Below, one piece after another: positions 18,037 through 27,673 of a stretch of 64,000 nucleotides of DNA. The first letter of the stretch is position 1; each line of letters begins with the position of its first letter. The stretch is from Leptospira hartskeerlii (lineage in GTDB: Bacteria; Spirochaetota; Leptospiria; Leptospirales; Leptospiraceae), in contig NZ_NPDL01000005.1 in the NCBI RefSeq assembly GCF_002811475.1, positions 238,823-302,822 on the forward strand, in the 5' to 3' direction. The position numbers and the translations under genes were made by a program. The notes below the pieces were generated by a model, which did no database searches, was not told where the DNA came from, and worked only from the letters and a program-made list of their open reading frames with translations.

Positions 18037-19683
18037 GTGAATTCTGTCTTAGAAAAGATCCGATCCTTCTTCCAAAAACCTCTTCCAAAATTCTTTTTTC
18101 CGATCTCCTGTATTCTGTTCGTTTATGTGGTGATCGTGAATTCCTGGGTCACCGAAGACGCTTATATCAGTTTTCGGACCGTGGAAAATTTTTTAAATGG
18201 TTACGGACTTAGATGGAATACTTACGAACGTGTTCAGGCTTACACTCATCCTCTTTGGTTATTCGGACTCATTCTTCTTTCGTTTTTTAAAATTCCAGTA
18301 TATTATTCTTCTTTAATTCTTTCTTGGATTTGTATTGGGGCAACAGCCTATTTGCTCATTTCTCGTTTTGGAAAAAGAGAAGGGGGATTGTTTCGCGGCT
18401 CCTGGATCCTTTTAGTGTTACTGACTTCCAGAGCATTCGTGGATTTTTCCAGCTCCGGTTTGGAAAATCCTCTTTCATTTCTTTTGATCGTTTTGTTTTT
18501 GGAGAAGGCGTTTGATCTGGAAAAAAAATCGGATTTCCGTAGCATTCTTCTTTTCTTTTTTTATCTTTCTCTATCTTATCTGAACAGACAAGATACTATT
18601 CTTTTGGGGCTTCCATTCCTTTTATATTTCTATAAACCCTTAATGGAGAAAAGATCCTGGCGGGAGTTTGCCTGTGCAGCGGTTTTGGGACTCCTGCCTG
18701 TTTTTTTCTGGTCCGCATTTTCTTTAGTGTATTACGGATATCTGTTCCCGAATACTGCCTATGCAAAATTAAACACTGATCTGACTGTTTCTCATTTATG
18801 GCCTTACGGTTTGGATTATTTGGAGAATAGTTTTCGTTGGGATATTTTCACTTCTTTTTCGGTTACTTCTGCAATTTTACTTTTACCTTATTTTCTACTG
18901 AAAAAGAAGTTTTTACAGGCTGCGACTTCCGCAGGTGTAGGGCTTTATATTTTATATGTATGCTCGATCGGTGGGGATTTTATGGCGGGAAGATTTTTTG
19001 CTCTTCCTTTTGTGGCGTGCGTATTCTTGTTTGCTGATCTTTCCTTTACTTCTATTCCTAGAGTGAGCGTTCTATTTTTTGTCGCCTTATTCTTGTTAAA
19101 CCAAAATTCTTATCTGTATATTACAAAAGACTATACTAGGCTTAGGAACGATGGGGAGATCCAAGATGAGAAAGGTGCTTATTTTAGAAGCACGAATCTT
19201 CTACGCTCCTTTAAATTCGAAGAATTTCCGACTCATGGTTGGGCCGACGCCGGTAGAAAGTCCAAAAAGGTTCCTAAGGACCCGGACAAAGCGTGTGCTA
19301 CGATCAATGTAGGCTTTTATGGCTATTTTGCCGGTGAAAATCGTAAGATTATAGATTCTAATGCTTTAACGGATCCTTTATTAAGTAAATTGAAATCAGT
19401 TTCTAACTGGAGAGTCGGGCATTTTACTCGGAATATTCCTTTAGGATACTTAGAATCAGTTACTTCCGGGAAGAATCAGATCCAAGATCCTAATCTAAAA
19501 GTATACTATGATCGCTTGAAATTGTTAACCGAATCAGAAGATCTTTTCACAAAAGAGAGATTTGTGGAAATTCTCCGAGAAAACTCAGGCGGTAATAGAA
19601 ATTTAATACGAAATTTTGGGCCACGAACTCCTTGGGTAGGAATTCCGGAAGATTTCCGCTGTGGACTGGGAGTCGGGTACTAG
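18037..19683 (+). CDS. Putative GT-C glycosyltransferase, AftB-like
   Basis: About 548 residues if the GTG at 18037 is used; GGAGG is only two bases upstream, so the exact start is uncertain, but it should lie after 17915 where the divergent gene begins. There are about ten membrane helices and a soluble C-terminal domain. The first loop reads WVTEDAYISFRTVENF, then NGYGLRWNTYERVQAYTHPLW. This acid-plus-FR pattern followed by a GER-V-xxTxPLW-like block is characteristic of arabinofuranosyltransferases of the AftB type and related GT-C enzymes using decaprenyl-phospho-arabinose. Together with the DprE1/DprE2-like pair 1.8 kb away this suggests an arabinose-transfer role, as inference. Confidence 0.68.
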   Translation: MNSVLEKIRSFFQKPLPKFFFPISCILFVYVVIVNSWVTEDAYISFRTVENFLNGYGLRWNTYERVQAYTHPLWLFGLILLSFFKIPVYYSSLILSWICIGATAYLLISRFGKREGGLFRGSWILLVLLTSRAFVDFSSSGLENPLSFLLIVLFLEKAFDLEKKSDFRSILLFFFYLSLSYLNRQDTILLGLPFLLYFYKPLMEKRSWREFACAAVLGLLPVFFWSAFSLVYYGYLFPNTAYAKLNTDLTVSHLWPYGLDYLENSFRWDIFTSFSVTSAILLLPYFLLKKKFLQAATSAGVGLYILYVCSIGGDFMAGRFFALPFVACVFLFADLSFTSIPRVSVLFFVALFLLNQNSYLYITKDYTRLRNDGEIQDEKGAYFRSTNLLRSFKFEEFPTHGWADAGRKSKKVPKDPDKACATINVGFYGYFAGENRKIIDSNALTDPLLSKLKSVSNWRVGHFTRNIPLGYLESVTSGKNQIQDPNLKVYYDRLKLLTESEDLFTKERFVEILRENSGGNRNLIRNFGPRTPWVGIPEDFRCGLGVGY

Positions 19684-19778
19684 TTTAAGTTATCTTCATT
19701 CTTCTTTTAGCTTTGAATCTCAACTTTTGATTTTAAATTCTTGATCCTTCTTACAGGGTTCTCATTTTATTGTTAAGA

Positions 19779-21062
19779 ATGAGCGAAGGAAGAGCTTCTT
19801 GGAATGCATCCAAATGGCGGGAATGGTTTTCCGAAGGTGAGATTGTTCCTTACTTCCAGCCCATTTTGTCCGTCGAAAAAGACTCAATCTTCGGTTACGA
19901 GGCTCTTGCTCGTTTCATAGATAAGGCGGGTGTGGTCCATAGCCTTGGACCATTCTTCTTAGCGGATATACCTCATTCTTTTTCCGTTTCCGAAAGAGAA
20001 GAATTCAAAAATCTTAAATTAGAAATAGATAGGACCATTCGCAAAAAAGCGGTGGAGAAGATCAGTAATACTTTAGGCCTGGATCCTAAAGCAAAACTTT
20101 TTCTGAATATATCTCCTTCTTTCATGCAGGACTATTTATCTTCCAAAACTGATGAAGAACCTTATACTTTACAGATTGCAAAAAGTTTCGGCCTGGATCC
20201 TAAAAGAATTGTGATAGAAATTGTAGAGGAGCATTTTTCAGGAGAGATCGATCAGCTAAAACCTTTGATCAATTTATACAAACGCTCTGGATTTTTAGTT
20301 GCTATAGACGATCTCGGTTCTAAATCATCTAACCTGGATCGTATAGGTGCATTATATCCGGATATCATCAAAGTGGATCTGGGGCTTATTCGGAGTTCCG
20401 TTGCTTCTCGAAATTTCCAGGAGATTTTATTCACTTTGTCCAGATTGGCGGAAAGTTTGGGATGTTCTCTTCTGTTTGAGGGTCTGGAAACAGAAACTGA
20501 ACTTTATAATGCTTTAACCTATGGTGCCAGATTTTTACAAGGTTTCTATTTTGCAGAACCTGCGCCTGAATTAATGGATATCAATGGATTGAGCATCCGA
20601 TTCTCGCAACTTCACGAGCTATTCTTTAATTATAAAAAGTATCAGTTATTACGAAGGATCAAAAAGGAAAAGGAGCTGGAAGATCGTTTAGAATCTTCCG
20701 GAATCGAAGTTATCTCTCTTAATGGGATCGTAACTATTAAATTAAGAAATTCTTATCTTCTGGAAAAATCCGTTTTCAGGATGTATGTGACTAACCATGA
20801 AGGAAGACAACTTTCTCCTAACTATTCTGAAATTTCAGATTCCGGAATGATAGAAGACGACTCCTTTGTTGGAAGGAATTGGAGCTGGAGACCGTATTTC
20901 TTAGAACAATTTTATAAAAATGCAAAAGACTCTTCCGGAGGTTGGATCGCAAGCAATCCATACTATGATTTAGAAAGCAATCTACTCTTGGTAACGTATT
21001 CAAAAAGTATGGAAGAAGGAAATGTTCTGTTCGTAGACGTTCGGATGTGGGACTTTCCTTAA
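19779..21062 (+). CDS. Cyclic-di-GMP phosphodiesterase, EAL plus YkuI_C-type domain
   Basis: This encodes 427 residues. The N-terminal EAL domain (about 10-265) hydrolyses c-di-GMP. The signature is YEALARF, and the other catalytic elements are present: FLNISPSF (Asn), VIEIVEEH (Glu), VAIDDLGSKSSNLD (Asp pair), IIKVDLGLI (Lys), LFEGLETETE (Glu) and LQGFYFAEP. An active enzyme is therefore expected. The C-terminal part, including NWSWRPYFLEQFY and WIASNPYYDLESNLLLVTYS, resembles the PAS/Cache-like C-terminal domain of Bacillus YkuI, probably a sensor. No membrane helix or GGDEF domain is seen. The ATG at 19779 is used; a TTG three codons upstream is possible. It converges on a PilZ-domain gene. 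Confidence 0.9.
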   Translation: MSEGRASWNASKWREWFSEGEIVPYFQPILSVEKDSIFGYEALARFIDKAGVVHSLGPFFLADIPHSFSVSEREEFKNLKLEIDRTIRKKAVEKISNTLGLDPKAKLFLNISPSFMQDYLSSKTDEEPYTLQIAKSFGLDPKRIVIEIVEEHFSGEIDQLKPLINLYKRSGFLVAIDDLGSKSSNLDRIGALYPDIIKVDLGLIRSSVASRNFQEILFTLSRLAESLGCSLLFEGLETETELYNALTYGARFLQGFYFAEPAPELMDINGLSIRFSQLHELFFNYKKYQLLRRIKKEKELEDRLESSGIEVISLNGIVTIKLRNSYLLEKSVFRMYVTNHEGRQLSPNYSEISDSGMIEDDSFVGRNWSWRPYFLEQFYKNAKDSSGGWIASNPYYDLESNLLLVTYSKSMEEGNVLFVDVRMWDFP

Positions 21063-21126
21063 AACTTTTACAGTCTCCGCTAGCTTTGTAGTCTTTTGAT
21101 CCAACTGAATAAAGATTATTTCGATA

Positions 21127-22287
21127 TTAGCCGACTTTTACGCCCGAGTCGGAAAGCATACGATTTACGTTGTCAGTGAAACGTTTTCTCTCTCCAGGCC
21201 TTGCAGAATTTCCTTCCAACGAAAGTCCTACATATAAGTTTCCATCCGTATCTCTCGCAATAGAACGTACTACTCCATACGCAGTAATCGGAGATTGCAT
21301 TTTGAAAAATATATCGAATGTAAATCCTTTTCTTCTAGGTAGCTCGCTATTTAAATCCGGATGGTTGATCTTTACTCTCAAACCGCCAGTGGAAAGATCT
21401 ATAACTGAGAATCTTTCCTTCACTAGAATGGTATTAGATTCTCTGATCCGGTCCACCATATCAAAAGTGAGGGTTTTAATTTCCATCACTTCGGTTATAT
21501 CTATTTCCCTGGTCTTATTTTGGGCATGTATATATCCGATTGGAATTGCCTGCTCGTCATGGTTGATATAGATAACCGGAACGATCAGCTCCGATTTGAT
21601 CTTTTGGTTGGCGTATTCTATGATCTTTTTACGAACATCGTCTTCATCGCCCAGTTCATGTTCATAATCTATGAATCCGCTCGGGTCGGAAGATTTATAA
21701 CAATCCGGCTTCTGTGTATTAGGAATATATAATATTTTGCCCGTCTTTTTTACTAAATCGAATTTATCCCCTATAGAATTGAAAACGTCTATTTTAACTA
21801 TATCGAACTTAGGTTTGAGAGTTCTTTCCGTATCCGCAAAATTCACTTTTACGGAAGTAGGGATATTGAATAGGTTCGCATCAATTGTGGTCCTGCTAGT
21901 ACGCAGGTTCGTGATCCAAACACTTCCTTCCGGAGGTTTGATCCTGGTGAATTTTCTTTCTCTACTTGCGATGGAAACATGTTCCACTTGCATGATGTAT
22001 TGATTATTCGGTTTTTCTTCCAGGACCTCGCATTCTAGTTCGACGTATCTCGCGAGTAATTTGTACAAAACAATATGAGCATTCAGCTTAAATTGTTCGG
22101 CCATTCGACCTTGTACTAAAATTTTTGTGGCGTCCTTATTGACGGAGAGAAGCTGAACGGATTCGTGAGTTTCCGTATCCCTTACGAGTAGATCTGTTTT
22201 GAGTAGAAATTTTCCAATGATATGGAGTTTTTTACCAGGATCTATGATGAACTCTTTGTCTCTTTGTTTCCTTTGAACCTTTTCCAT
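21127..22287 (-). CDS. PilZ-domain protein, DUF1577-like, putative c-di-GMP effector
   Basis: This encodes 386 soluble residues. The C-terminal third contains a PilZ-like block: [18 protein letters not shown] (the DxSxxG motif), then [20 protein letters not shown] and [11 protein letters not shown]. PilZ domains bind c-di-GMP through an RxxxR stretch plus DxSxxG. Here the Arg element could be [16 protein letters not shown], but it is not a clean RxxxR, so binding is uncertain. The N-terminal two thirds match what I recall of DUF1577, a family described from Leptospira. It converges on an EAL phosphodiesterase gene, consistent with a shared signalling role. Confidence 0.72.
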   Translation of the reverse strand: MEKVQRKQRDKEFIIDPGKKLHIIGKFLLKTDLLVRDTETHESVQLLSVNKDATKILVQGRMAEQFKLNAHIVLYKLLARYVELECEVLEEKPNNQYIMQVEHVSIASRERKFTRIKPPEGSVWITNLRTSRTTIDANLFNIPTSVKVNFADTERTLKPKFDIVKIDVFNSIGDKFDLVKKTGKILYIPNTQKPDCYKSSDPSGFIDYEHELGDEDDVRKKIIEYANQKIKSELIVPVIYINHDEQAIPIGYIHAQNKTREIDITEVMEIKTLTFDMVDRIRESNTILVKERFSVIDLSTGGLRVKINHPDLNSELPRRKGFTFDIFFKMQSPITAYGVVRSIARDTDGNLYVGLSLEGNSARPGERKRFTDNVNRMLSDSGVKVG

Positions 22288-22375
22288 TAAATTCCTAGGT
22301 CGATCGGATTCCGGCGGAAAATTATCTTGATTCCAGCCTTTGGCTTCGTTTTGATGTAATAGGTAAGGTACACTA

Positions 22376-23902
22376 ATGTCAAACCAATCTTACCGAGACT
22401 CCCAATTTTTAGACGGCCTATCCGGCGAAGAACTTTTCAGCATGCAAATCGGGCTTACTTATCGGGACTTTTTAGTCCTGCCCGGTTTTATCGATTTCAA
22501 TCCTTCCGACGTAGAACTAGAGACTAGATTAACTAAAAAGATCAAACTCAAGAGACCATTCGTAAGTTCTCCAATGGACACTGTGACTGAGTCCTCCATG
22601 GCTGTCGCACAGGCCCTTATGGGAGGGATCGGAATTATTCATTATAATAATACTGTAGAAGAACAGGTTGCTGAAGTCAGCAAAGTGAAACGTTTCGAAA
22701 ACGGTTTTATTTCAGACCCTGTTGTCCTCGGACCAAAAAATACGATCCATGATCTAGACAGGATCAAAGAGACTTTGGGATTTACCGGAATCCCGATCAC
22801 CGCAGATGGGACTAGAAATTCTAAACTGGTAGGAATTGTAACCAATCGAGATATCGATTTTGAAAGAGATCGTTCTATCCCTGTGGAAAAAGTCATGACT
22901 ACGGAAGTGATTACCGGAAAAGCAGGGATCACTTTAAAAGAAGCAAACGATATCATCAAAAAAGAAAAGATCGGAAAACTTCCGATTATAGACAAAGACG
23001 GAAAACTTGTCTCTTTAGTGAGTCGTTCCGATCTGAAAAAGAATAAGGAATTCCCTGATTCTTCTAAGGATGAGAATAAAAGACTTAGATGTGGAGCTGC
23101 AGTTTCTACTCTACCTGAATCCAGGGACCGAGTCGCTGCATTGTATGAAGCGGGAGTAGATGTTATCATCATTGACTCCGCCCAAGGGAACTCAATCTAC
23201 CAGATCGAGATGCTCCAATTCATTAAATCTAATTTCAAAAATCTTGAAGTGATTGGCGGTAACGTTGTAACTCGAGGCCAGGCTGAAAATCTGATCGGTG
23301 CAGGAGCGGATGGACTAAGGATCGGAATGGGACCAGGTTCTATCTGTATCACCCAGGACACAATGGCTGTAGGAAGAGCCCAAGCAACTGCGGTTTACCA
23401 AACTGCTGCACATGCGGCAAAATATGACGTTCCTGTCATTGCAGACGGTGGAATTTCTAATATTGGAGATATCGCAAATGCTTTGGCAATCGGAGCCTCC
23501 GCATGTATGATGGGATTTATGTTCGCCGGAACATCCGAGGCACCTGGAGAGTATTTTTACGAAAATGGAATACGTCTCAAAAAGTATCGCGGAATGGCCA
23601 GCATCGAGGCAATGAAAGCCGGCGGGGACAAACGTTATTTTAACGAAGGCCAAAAAGTAAAAGTGGCTCAGGGAGTTAGCGGTTCCGTAGTGGATAGAGG
23701 TTCAATTCTGAACTTTATTCCATATTTAAGCCTTGGACTCAGACTTTCTTTTCAAGATATGGGATTCCGTTCCGTCCAAGATTTACACCAAGGGCTTAGA
23801 GAAGGAAAACTTAGATTCGAAAGAAGAAGTGAATCCGCTCAGGCCCAAGGTTCTGTTCATAGTCTTTACTCTTATAGCGCACCTAGTTTGAGAGCAGAAT
23901 AA
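22376..23902 (+). CDS. guaB: IMP dehydrogenase
   Basis: This encodes 508 residues. The enzyme oxidises IMP to XMP with NAD+, the committed step of GMP synthesis. The TIM-barrel start [15 protein letters not shown] and [11 protein letters not shown] is followed by a CBS pair (about 110-225, with [12 protein letters not shown] and [13 protein letters not shown]). The catalytic loop is GPGSICITQ, with the nucleophile at about Cys324. Later motifs [30 protein letters not shown] and the flap are present. Length is normal. It starts 88 bp from the divergent PilZ gene with AAGG upstream of the ATG. Identification is secure. Confidence 0.97.
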   Translation: MSNQSYRDSQFLDGLSGEELFSMQIGLTYRDFLVLPGFIDFNPSDVELETRLTKKIKLKRPFVSSPMDTVTESSMAVAQALMGGIGIIHYNNTVEEQVAEVSKVKRFENGFISDPVVLGPKNTIHDLDRIKETLGFTGIPITADGTRNSKLVGIVTNRDIDFERDRSIPVEKVMTTEVITGKAGITLKEANDIIKKEKIGKLPIIDKDGKLVSLVSRSDLKKNKEFPDSSKDENKRLRCGAAVSTLPESRDRVAALYEAGVDVIIIDSAQGNSIYQIEMLQFIKSNFKNLEVIGGNVVTRGQAENLIGAGADGLRIGMGPGSICITQDTMAVGRAQATAVYQTAAHAAKYDVPVIADGGISNIGDIANALAIGASACMMGFMFAGTSEAPGEYFYENGIRLKKYRGMASIEAMKAGGDKRYFNEGQKVKVAQGVSGSVVDRGSILNFIPYLSLGLRLSFQDMGFRSVQDLHQGLREGKLRFERRSESAQAQGSVHSLYSYSAPSLRAE

Positions 23903-23935
23903 TAATAGCCTTGGATTTGCCGGGAAGGAAAGGTT

Positions 23936-24727
23936 TTGAAAAAGTTTCATCTTATTTCGATAATCCTAATATTCCCGATTTTCATGACTGGGGAAATTTC
24001 CCACGCTCAGGCTCCACCTGATAAAGCAAGAGTCGCTCAGGAACTAGTCGCTAGACTGGATCAAGCACTCTTGAAGACGGACGGTTTAGTCAAAGCAAAC
24101 CTGATCCTGATCAAAAAAACAGGTGATTCTTGGACCTGGGACATGAGTATTTTCAGAAAGGGAGAAGATTCACTCTCCCTATTCGAAAGTAAGGGCCGCG
24201 GTCTAGAATATAAGATCTTATTCAAGGAAGACGGAGAATTGATCTTCGCCTTCAATGCACTTTCCAGAAAAATTTTCAAAAAGAACGACGAAGAAAAATA
24301 CGAGAATCACCTCAATACTGGATTCAGTTTTGTGGATCTGGCAGGAACTTCGTACCAAGCAAATTATAATCCGATTGTTCAAAGCGATTTAGATATTGCG
24401 GGTAAGAAGATGAAACGAGTGGCACTTCGACCAATCGTTCCGTATTTTTATTCCAAACTAATCTTACTTTTGGAACCGGATACATTGAGACCGATCCGTT
24501 TAGATTTTCATGATAAGGACGGGGTACTTTACAAAACAATGAACATAAAGTACGGTCCTGTTAAGGTAAAAGCGAAACAGAAGATCACAAAAGAAGATAT
24601 AGTTAGTAGATTGGAAATGTTGGATCTGAATACGGGTGCGATCAGCGTATTGGAATATACTGAAGTGGACAGAGATGTAAAACCGGATCCTTCTCTATTC
24701 GAATTGGATAATCTAAACAGACTTTGA
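23936..24727 (+). CDS. Outer-membrane lipoprotein-sorting protein, LolA-like
   Basis: This encodes 263 residues from a TTG start preceded by GGAAGGAAAGG. A signal peptide ([19 protein letters not shown]) is followed by a single beta-rich domain with the LolA/LolB-like fold features: [24 protein letters not shown], then [24 protein letters not shown], ending [22 protein letters not shown]. This matches the group often annotated as outer membrane lipoprotein-sorting protein, periplasmic proteins that carry lipids or lipoproteins, commonly with RND-type partners. No such partner is adjacent. Its stop overlaps the rsmE start as TGATG, so they are translationally coupled although functionally unrelated. 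Confidence 0.8.
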   Translation: MKKFHLISIILIFPIFMTGEISHAQAPPDKARVAQELVARLDQALLKTDGLVKANLILIKKTGDSWTWDMSIFRKGEDSLSLFESKGRGLEYKILFKEDGELIFAFNALSRKIFKKNDEEKYENHLNTGFSFVDLAGTSYQANYNPIVQSDLDIAGKKMKRVALRPIVPYFYSKLILLLEPDTLRPIRLDFHDKDGVLYKTMNIKYGPVKVKAKQKITKEDIVSRLEMLDLNTGAISVLEYTEVDRDVKPDPSLFELDNLNRL

Positions 24728-25425
24728 TGTCGCCTGAAGAGATCGTTTTTTTTCGACCTGGATTTTCTTCTTCTCCTGAACTAAAACTAGAGGGAGAAGA
24801 GATCTCTCATTTAAAAGCATTTCGAGTTTTTTCGGAAGATAAAACTGTCATTATCAAAGACGGTGTAGGTGCAAGTTTTGTGTATAATGTACCTTCTTCT
24901 TCTAAAATCGGAAGTCTTGTCCGCACGGAAAAAATAGAAAGACCTAAAGCTAGAGCAAAGATAGCGACTGCAATTCCGAAAGGGAATCGACTAGAGTGGC
25001 TCATCCAAAAAGGAACCGAGCTTGGGATCACTGAATTTATTTTTTTAGTATTTTCTCATTCGGATCGAAAGGACCTAAATCCGGAAAGACTTTTGAAAGT
25101 TGCTGCGGAAGCCTCTTCTCAATCCGGCCAGGATCTTTTGCCTGAGATCAAAGGACCGATCGCACTTTCTAAATTTTTAGAAGGATCGAAATCGAACAAA
25201 GAGGAGCTTCTTCTTTTTGATCCGAGATCTGAAGTGCAGATTACTCCGGATAACATACAAAACAAAACCGTTTTAATCGGACCGGAAGGTGGATTTAGGA
25301 AAGAAGAATTAGAACTGATCTCTCAGTTTGGAGTTTTATCTGTGAATGTGGGAGAATCTATTTTAAGAATAGAGACCGCTGGAATTTTTGCGGCCTCTCT
25401 GTTTAGACTAGGAAACTTGCGCTGA
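24727..25425 (+). CDS. rsmE: 16S rRNA (uracil1498-N3)-methyltransferase
   Basis: This encodes 232 residues of the SPOUT methyltransferase RsmE. It methylates U1498 of 16S rRNA with S-adenosylmethionine. Motifs are AIPKGNRLEWLIQKGTELGI, the VFSHSDRK segment, the SAM-binding knot LIGPEGGFRKEELELI and LRIETAGIFAASLF at the C-terminus. An N-terminal PUA-like domain precedes the knot. The ATG at 24727 overlaps the upstream stop (TGATG). The stop abuts, with no gap, the stop of a convergent lipoprotein gene. Confident. Confidence 0.95.
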   Translation: MSPEEIVFFRPGFSSSPELKLEGEEISHLKAFRVFSEDKTVIIKDGVGASFVYNVPSSSKIGSLVRTEKIERPKARAKIATAIPKGNRLEWLIQKGTELGITEFIFLVFSHSDRKDLNPERLLKVAAEASSQSGQDLLPEIKGPIALSKFLEGSKSNKEELLLFDPRSEVQITPDNIQNKTVLIGPEGGFRKEELELISQFGVLSVNVGESILRIETAGIFAASLFRLGNLR

Positions 25426-25764
25426 TTATTGACCGAATCCGGTAGCACCTAAGATCAAAACACAATTAGTCATATAACTGTCGCAATCACTTTTGCAGCT
25501 TTGGGATAATTGGAAACAAAATGTAGAAACATTACAGCTTGTATTACAAGAAGTAAGGCAGGAATTCAAACCGGCTAAATTAGTTGTAGTGACCGTGGTG
25601 CCATACTTATTTTCGCAAGCATTCTTACAGGCAGGATAAGATCCGCCGGTGCAATTTGCGTAGAAAGTAGCCAAAGCATTTCCCTTGATATCTCTCTCTC
25701 CGGTATTACACGATACAATACCTAGGAGTGCGATTGCTAGAAAAAACGGGAGAAATCGGGTCAT
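25426..25764 (-). CDS. Cys-rich putative lipoprotein
   Basis: About 112 residues from the ATG at 25764, which puts a signal peptide first (MTRFLPFFLAIALLGIVSC). The lipobox Cys would be residue 19. The mature part contains ten further Cys, several spaced as CxxxC (CKNAC, CLTSC, CNTSC, CKSDC). Paired CxxxC motifs like these often form disulfide-stapled helical hairpins, so a small oxidised surface or periplasmic protein is likely. No homologous family recognised. It is convergent with rsmE and divergent from thiS. Confidence 0.7.
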   Translation of the reverse strand: MTRFLPFFLAIALLGIVSCNTGERDIKGNALATFYANCTGGSYPACKNACENKYGTTVTTTNLAGLNSCLTSCNTSCNVSTFCFQLSQSCKSDCDSYMTNCVLILGATGFGQ

Positions 25765-25866
25765 ATAAGTAAATCGTTTTCGGCCGGGACAGAACGGTAA
25801 ACTAAAAAACATTCGACGTTAGCGGAGAATCCGCCGGAATGAAGTATCTAGACCGAGGTGCATGGA

Positions 25867-26067
25867 ATGATCGTAAACGGTAAGGAATTTTCTCTAAAGG
25901 AACTTTCTTCTCCGGATTTATTTTCCCTATTAGAATCCTTAAAATTAAAACCGGAAACGGTAGCGATCCAGAAAAATGGAGAGATCCTAAAAAGGGACCA
26001 CTGGAAGAATTCTTTCCTAGAGGAAGGGGATAAAATTGAGATCCTGAAATTTGTAGGAGGAGGTTGA
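25867..26067 (+). CDS. thiS: Sulfur carrier protein ThiS
   Basis: This encodes 66 residues with the ubiquitin-like fold of ThiS: MIVNGKEFSL at the start, then VAIQKNGEILKR, the LEEGDKIEILKFVGGG ending and the essential C-terminal Gly-Gly that is converted to a thiocarboxylate. It delivers sulfur for the thiazole ring of thiamine. GAGG eight bases upstream supports the ATG at 25867. A thiE-like gene follows within 7 bp, preceded by AGGAGGAGG inside the thiS end. ThiF, ThiG and ThiH are not in the window. Confidence 0.88.
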   Translation: MIVNGKEFSLKELSSPDLFSLLESLKLKPETVAIQKNGEILKRDHWKNSFLEEGDKIEILKFVGGG

Positions 26068-26074
26068 ATCCTTT

Positions 26075-26743
26075 TTGGAATTCCCACTTAGACCCAGACA
26101 TAGTATCTGGAAAGCACCCGGCATTTATCCAATCTTAGATCTAGAATATTGTTCTAAATTTTCCAAGGACCCGATCGGTATCGTGGAACTCTGGAATTAC
26201 CAAAGAGAATGGATCCCATTTTATCAGATACGTGCTAAAAAAGAGACTCTGGATACATTAAAGAAGGTTTATAAAAGTCTGATAGATACCTTTCCTGATT
26301 TCCCGATCATATTGAACGACTATTGGGAAGAAGCATTAGAATGGAAATGTTTCGGGCTTCATATCGGAAAAGAAGACTATGCTTCTCTATCTTTAGAGGA
26401 TAAAAAGAAGATCCGCTCTAGCGGTCTATACTTCGGTACTTCCTGTCATAATTCGGAAGACATTGCAGGTTTAGAACCTGGAGTCTGGGACTATACCGGC
26501 CTTGGGCCTGTATATGCTACGAACTCAAAAGAGACGGAAGATATTCCAGTAGGGATTTTGGGCGTCCAAGAAGCCTTACAAATTGCTAAAATACCTGTCA
26601 CTCCGATCGGAGGAATAGGCCCTAAACAGATTATCGAGTTATCAGAGTTAGGCCCATTATCGTATGCGATGATTGCATCCGCTTCTGAAAGAGATTCTTT
26701 TTACGATTGCATTCGTATCCTTAAGGAGATAAAGAATCCGTAA
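26075..26743 (+). CDS. thiE: Thiamine-phosphate synthase family (ThiE)
   Basis: This encodes 222 residues from a TTG start. ThiE joins thiazole phosphate and HMP pyrophosphate to thiamine phosphate. The TIM-barrel motifs are visible in order: [64 protein letters not shown]. The Gln of the usual HxGQxD motif is Lys here (HIGKEDY), so slightly altered substrate binding or a TenI-like role cannot be excluded. AGGAGG 11 bases upstream fits this start, and no earlier start codon exists in frame after an upstream stop. Directly behind thiS. Confidence 0.85.
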   Translation: MEFPLRPRHSIWKAPGIYPILDLEYCSKFSKDPIGIVELWNYQREWIPFYQIRAKKETLDTLKKVYKSLIDTFPDFPIILNDYWEEALEWKCFGLHIGKEDYASLSLEDKKKIRSSGLYFGTSCHNSEDIAGLEPGVWDYTGLGPVYATNSKETEDIPVGILGVQEALQIAKIPVTPIGGIGPKQIIELSELGPLSYAMIASASERDSFYDCIRILKEIKNP

Positions 26744-26820
26744 AGGACTTGAGACAGGTATGCCGCTTCTTCCTTGTTTTTGGAGGCTCGGAATTCCAAG
26801 TTTCAATTGACTCCCAAATT

Positions 26821-27672
26821 ATGTCCAATAAGATGATCCCTATGAAACAGCCAGGGGAAATACGCCATCTATCTGCGAAGGATGATCGCGACTACTTACT
26901 AGATTATCAGACCCTGAATGTGGACGATTTGGAAAAGGCTCCCATTTTAGGTGTGCCATTTGATAACGCGAGCTTAGATGAGGCAGTAGCAAAAATTTAT
27001 CATCTCATGGAAGAGAAGGATAAATTCCATCACGTCCTTCTCTTGGATCCGATCAAGACAATGGCTATCCGTAAAGGAAAGAAGTTACATCGGATCGCGC
27101 AAAAAGCTAGTTTAATTTTAGCGGAAGGTGCAGGTCTACAATGGGCTGCTAAAAAATTAGGTGGAGAATTAAAAGAGAGAATTCCCACAATCGCACTTAT
27201 GATGGACTTAGTCCGTTTATGCGAGCTTAGAAATTATTCGATTTTTCTTTTAGGCGGAAAGGAAGAGATTGTTGAGAAAGTTTATTTTAATCTTTCCAGA
27301 CATTTTCCTGGAGTTCGTATCGTAGGACGTCATGCGGGATATTTAAACACACAACGTGAGTTGCTTGTTAAGGAATCCATCCGTAAGACAAGTCCGAATA
27401 TTATATTTCTCGCAATGGATTTCCCGGACCAAGAGATCTGGGTAGAGAATAATACAGCATTTTTCGGTCACGCAGTAGTGATCGGTGTAGGTCCTGCTAT
27501 GGACATTCTTTCCGGAAAAGTAAAAAAGGCTCCGAATGTTTTCAAACTAAAAGGTCTAACTTGGCTTTGGAGAATTATGGTCCGCCCTTGGAGACTAATC
27601 CGCCTGAGCAGAATGTTCGGATTTTTTATCGTTGTAGCTATCAAATCTCTTTTTGTAAAAAAGAAGAAGTAA
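26821..27672 (+). CDS. WecG/TagA/CpsF-family glycosyltransferase
   Basis: About 283 residues. These GT26 enzymes transfer N-acetylmannosamine or related sugars to lipid-linked intermediates at the cytoplasmic face of the membrane. Characteristic blocks: [90 protein letters not shown] and the C-terminal [17 protein letters not shown]. The ATG at 26821 is preferred over a TTG at 26749 because the segment between contains a GGAATTCC palindrome typical of intergenic DNA, but no clear ribosome binding site decides it. It ends one base before the convergent TPR gene. Donor sugar unknown. Confidence 0.86.
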   Translation: MSNKMIPMKQPGEIRHLSAKDDRDYLLDYQTLNVDDLEKAPILGVPFDNASLDEAVAKIYHLMEEKDKFHHVLLLDPIKTMAIRKGKKLHRIAQKASLILAEGAGLQWAAKKLGGELKERIPTIALMMDLVRLCELRNYSIFLLGGKEEIVEKVYFNLSRHFPGVRIVGRHAGYLNTQRELLVKESIRKTSPNIIFLAMDFPDQEIWVENNTAFFGHAVVIGVGPAMDILSGKVKKAPNVFKLKGLTWLWRIMVRPWRLIRLSRMFGFFIVVAIKSLFVKKKK

Positions 27673-27673
27673 G

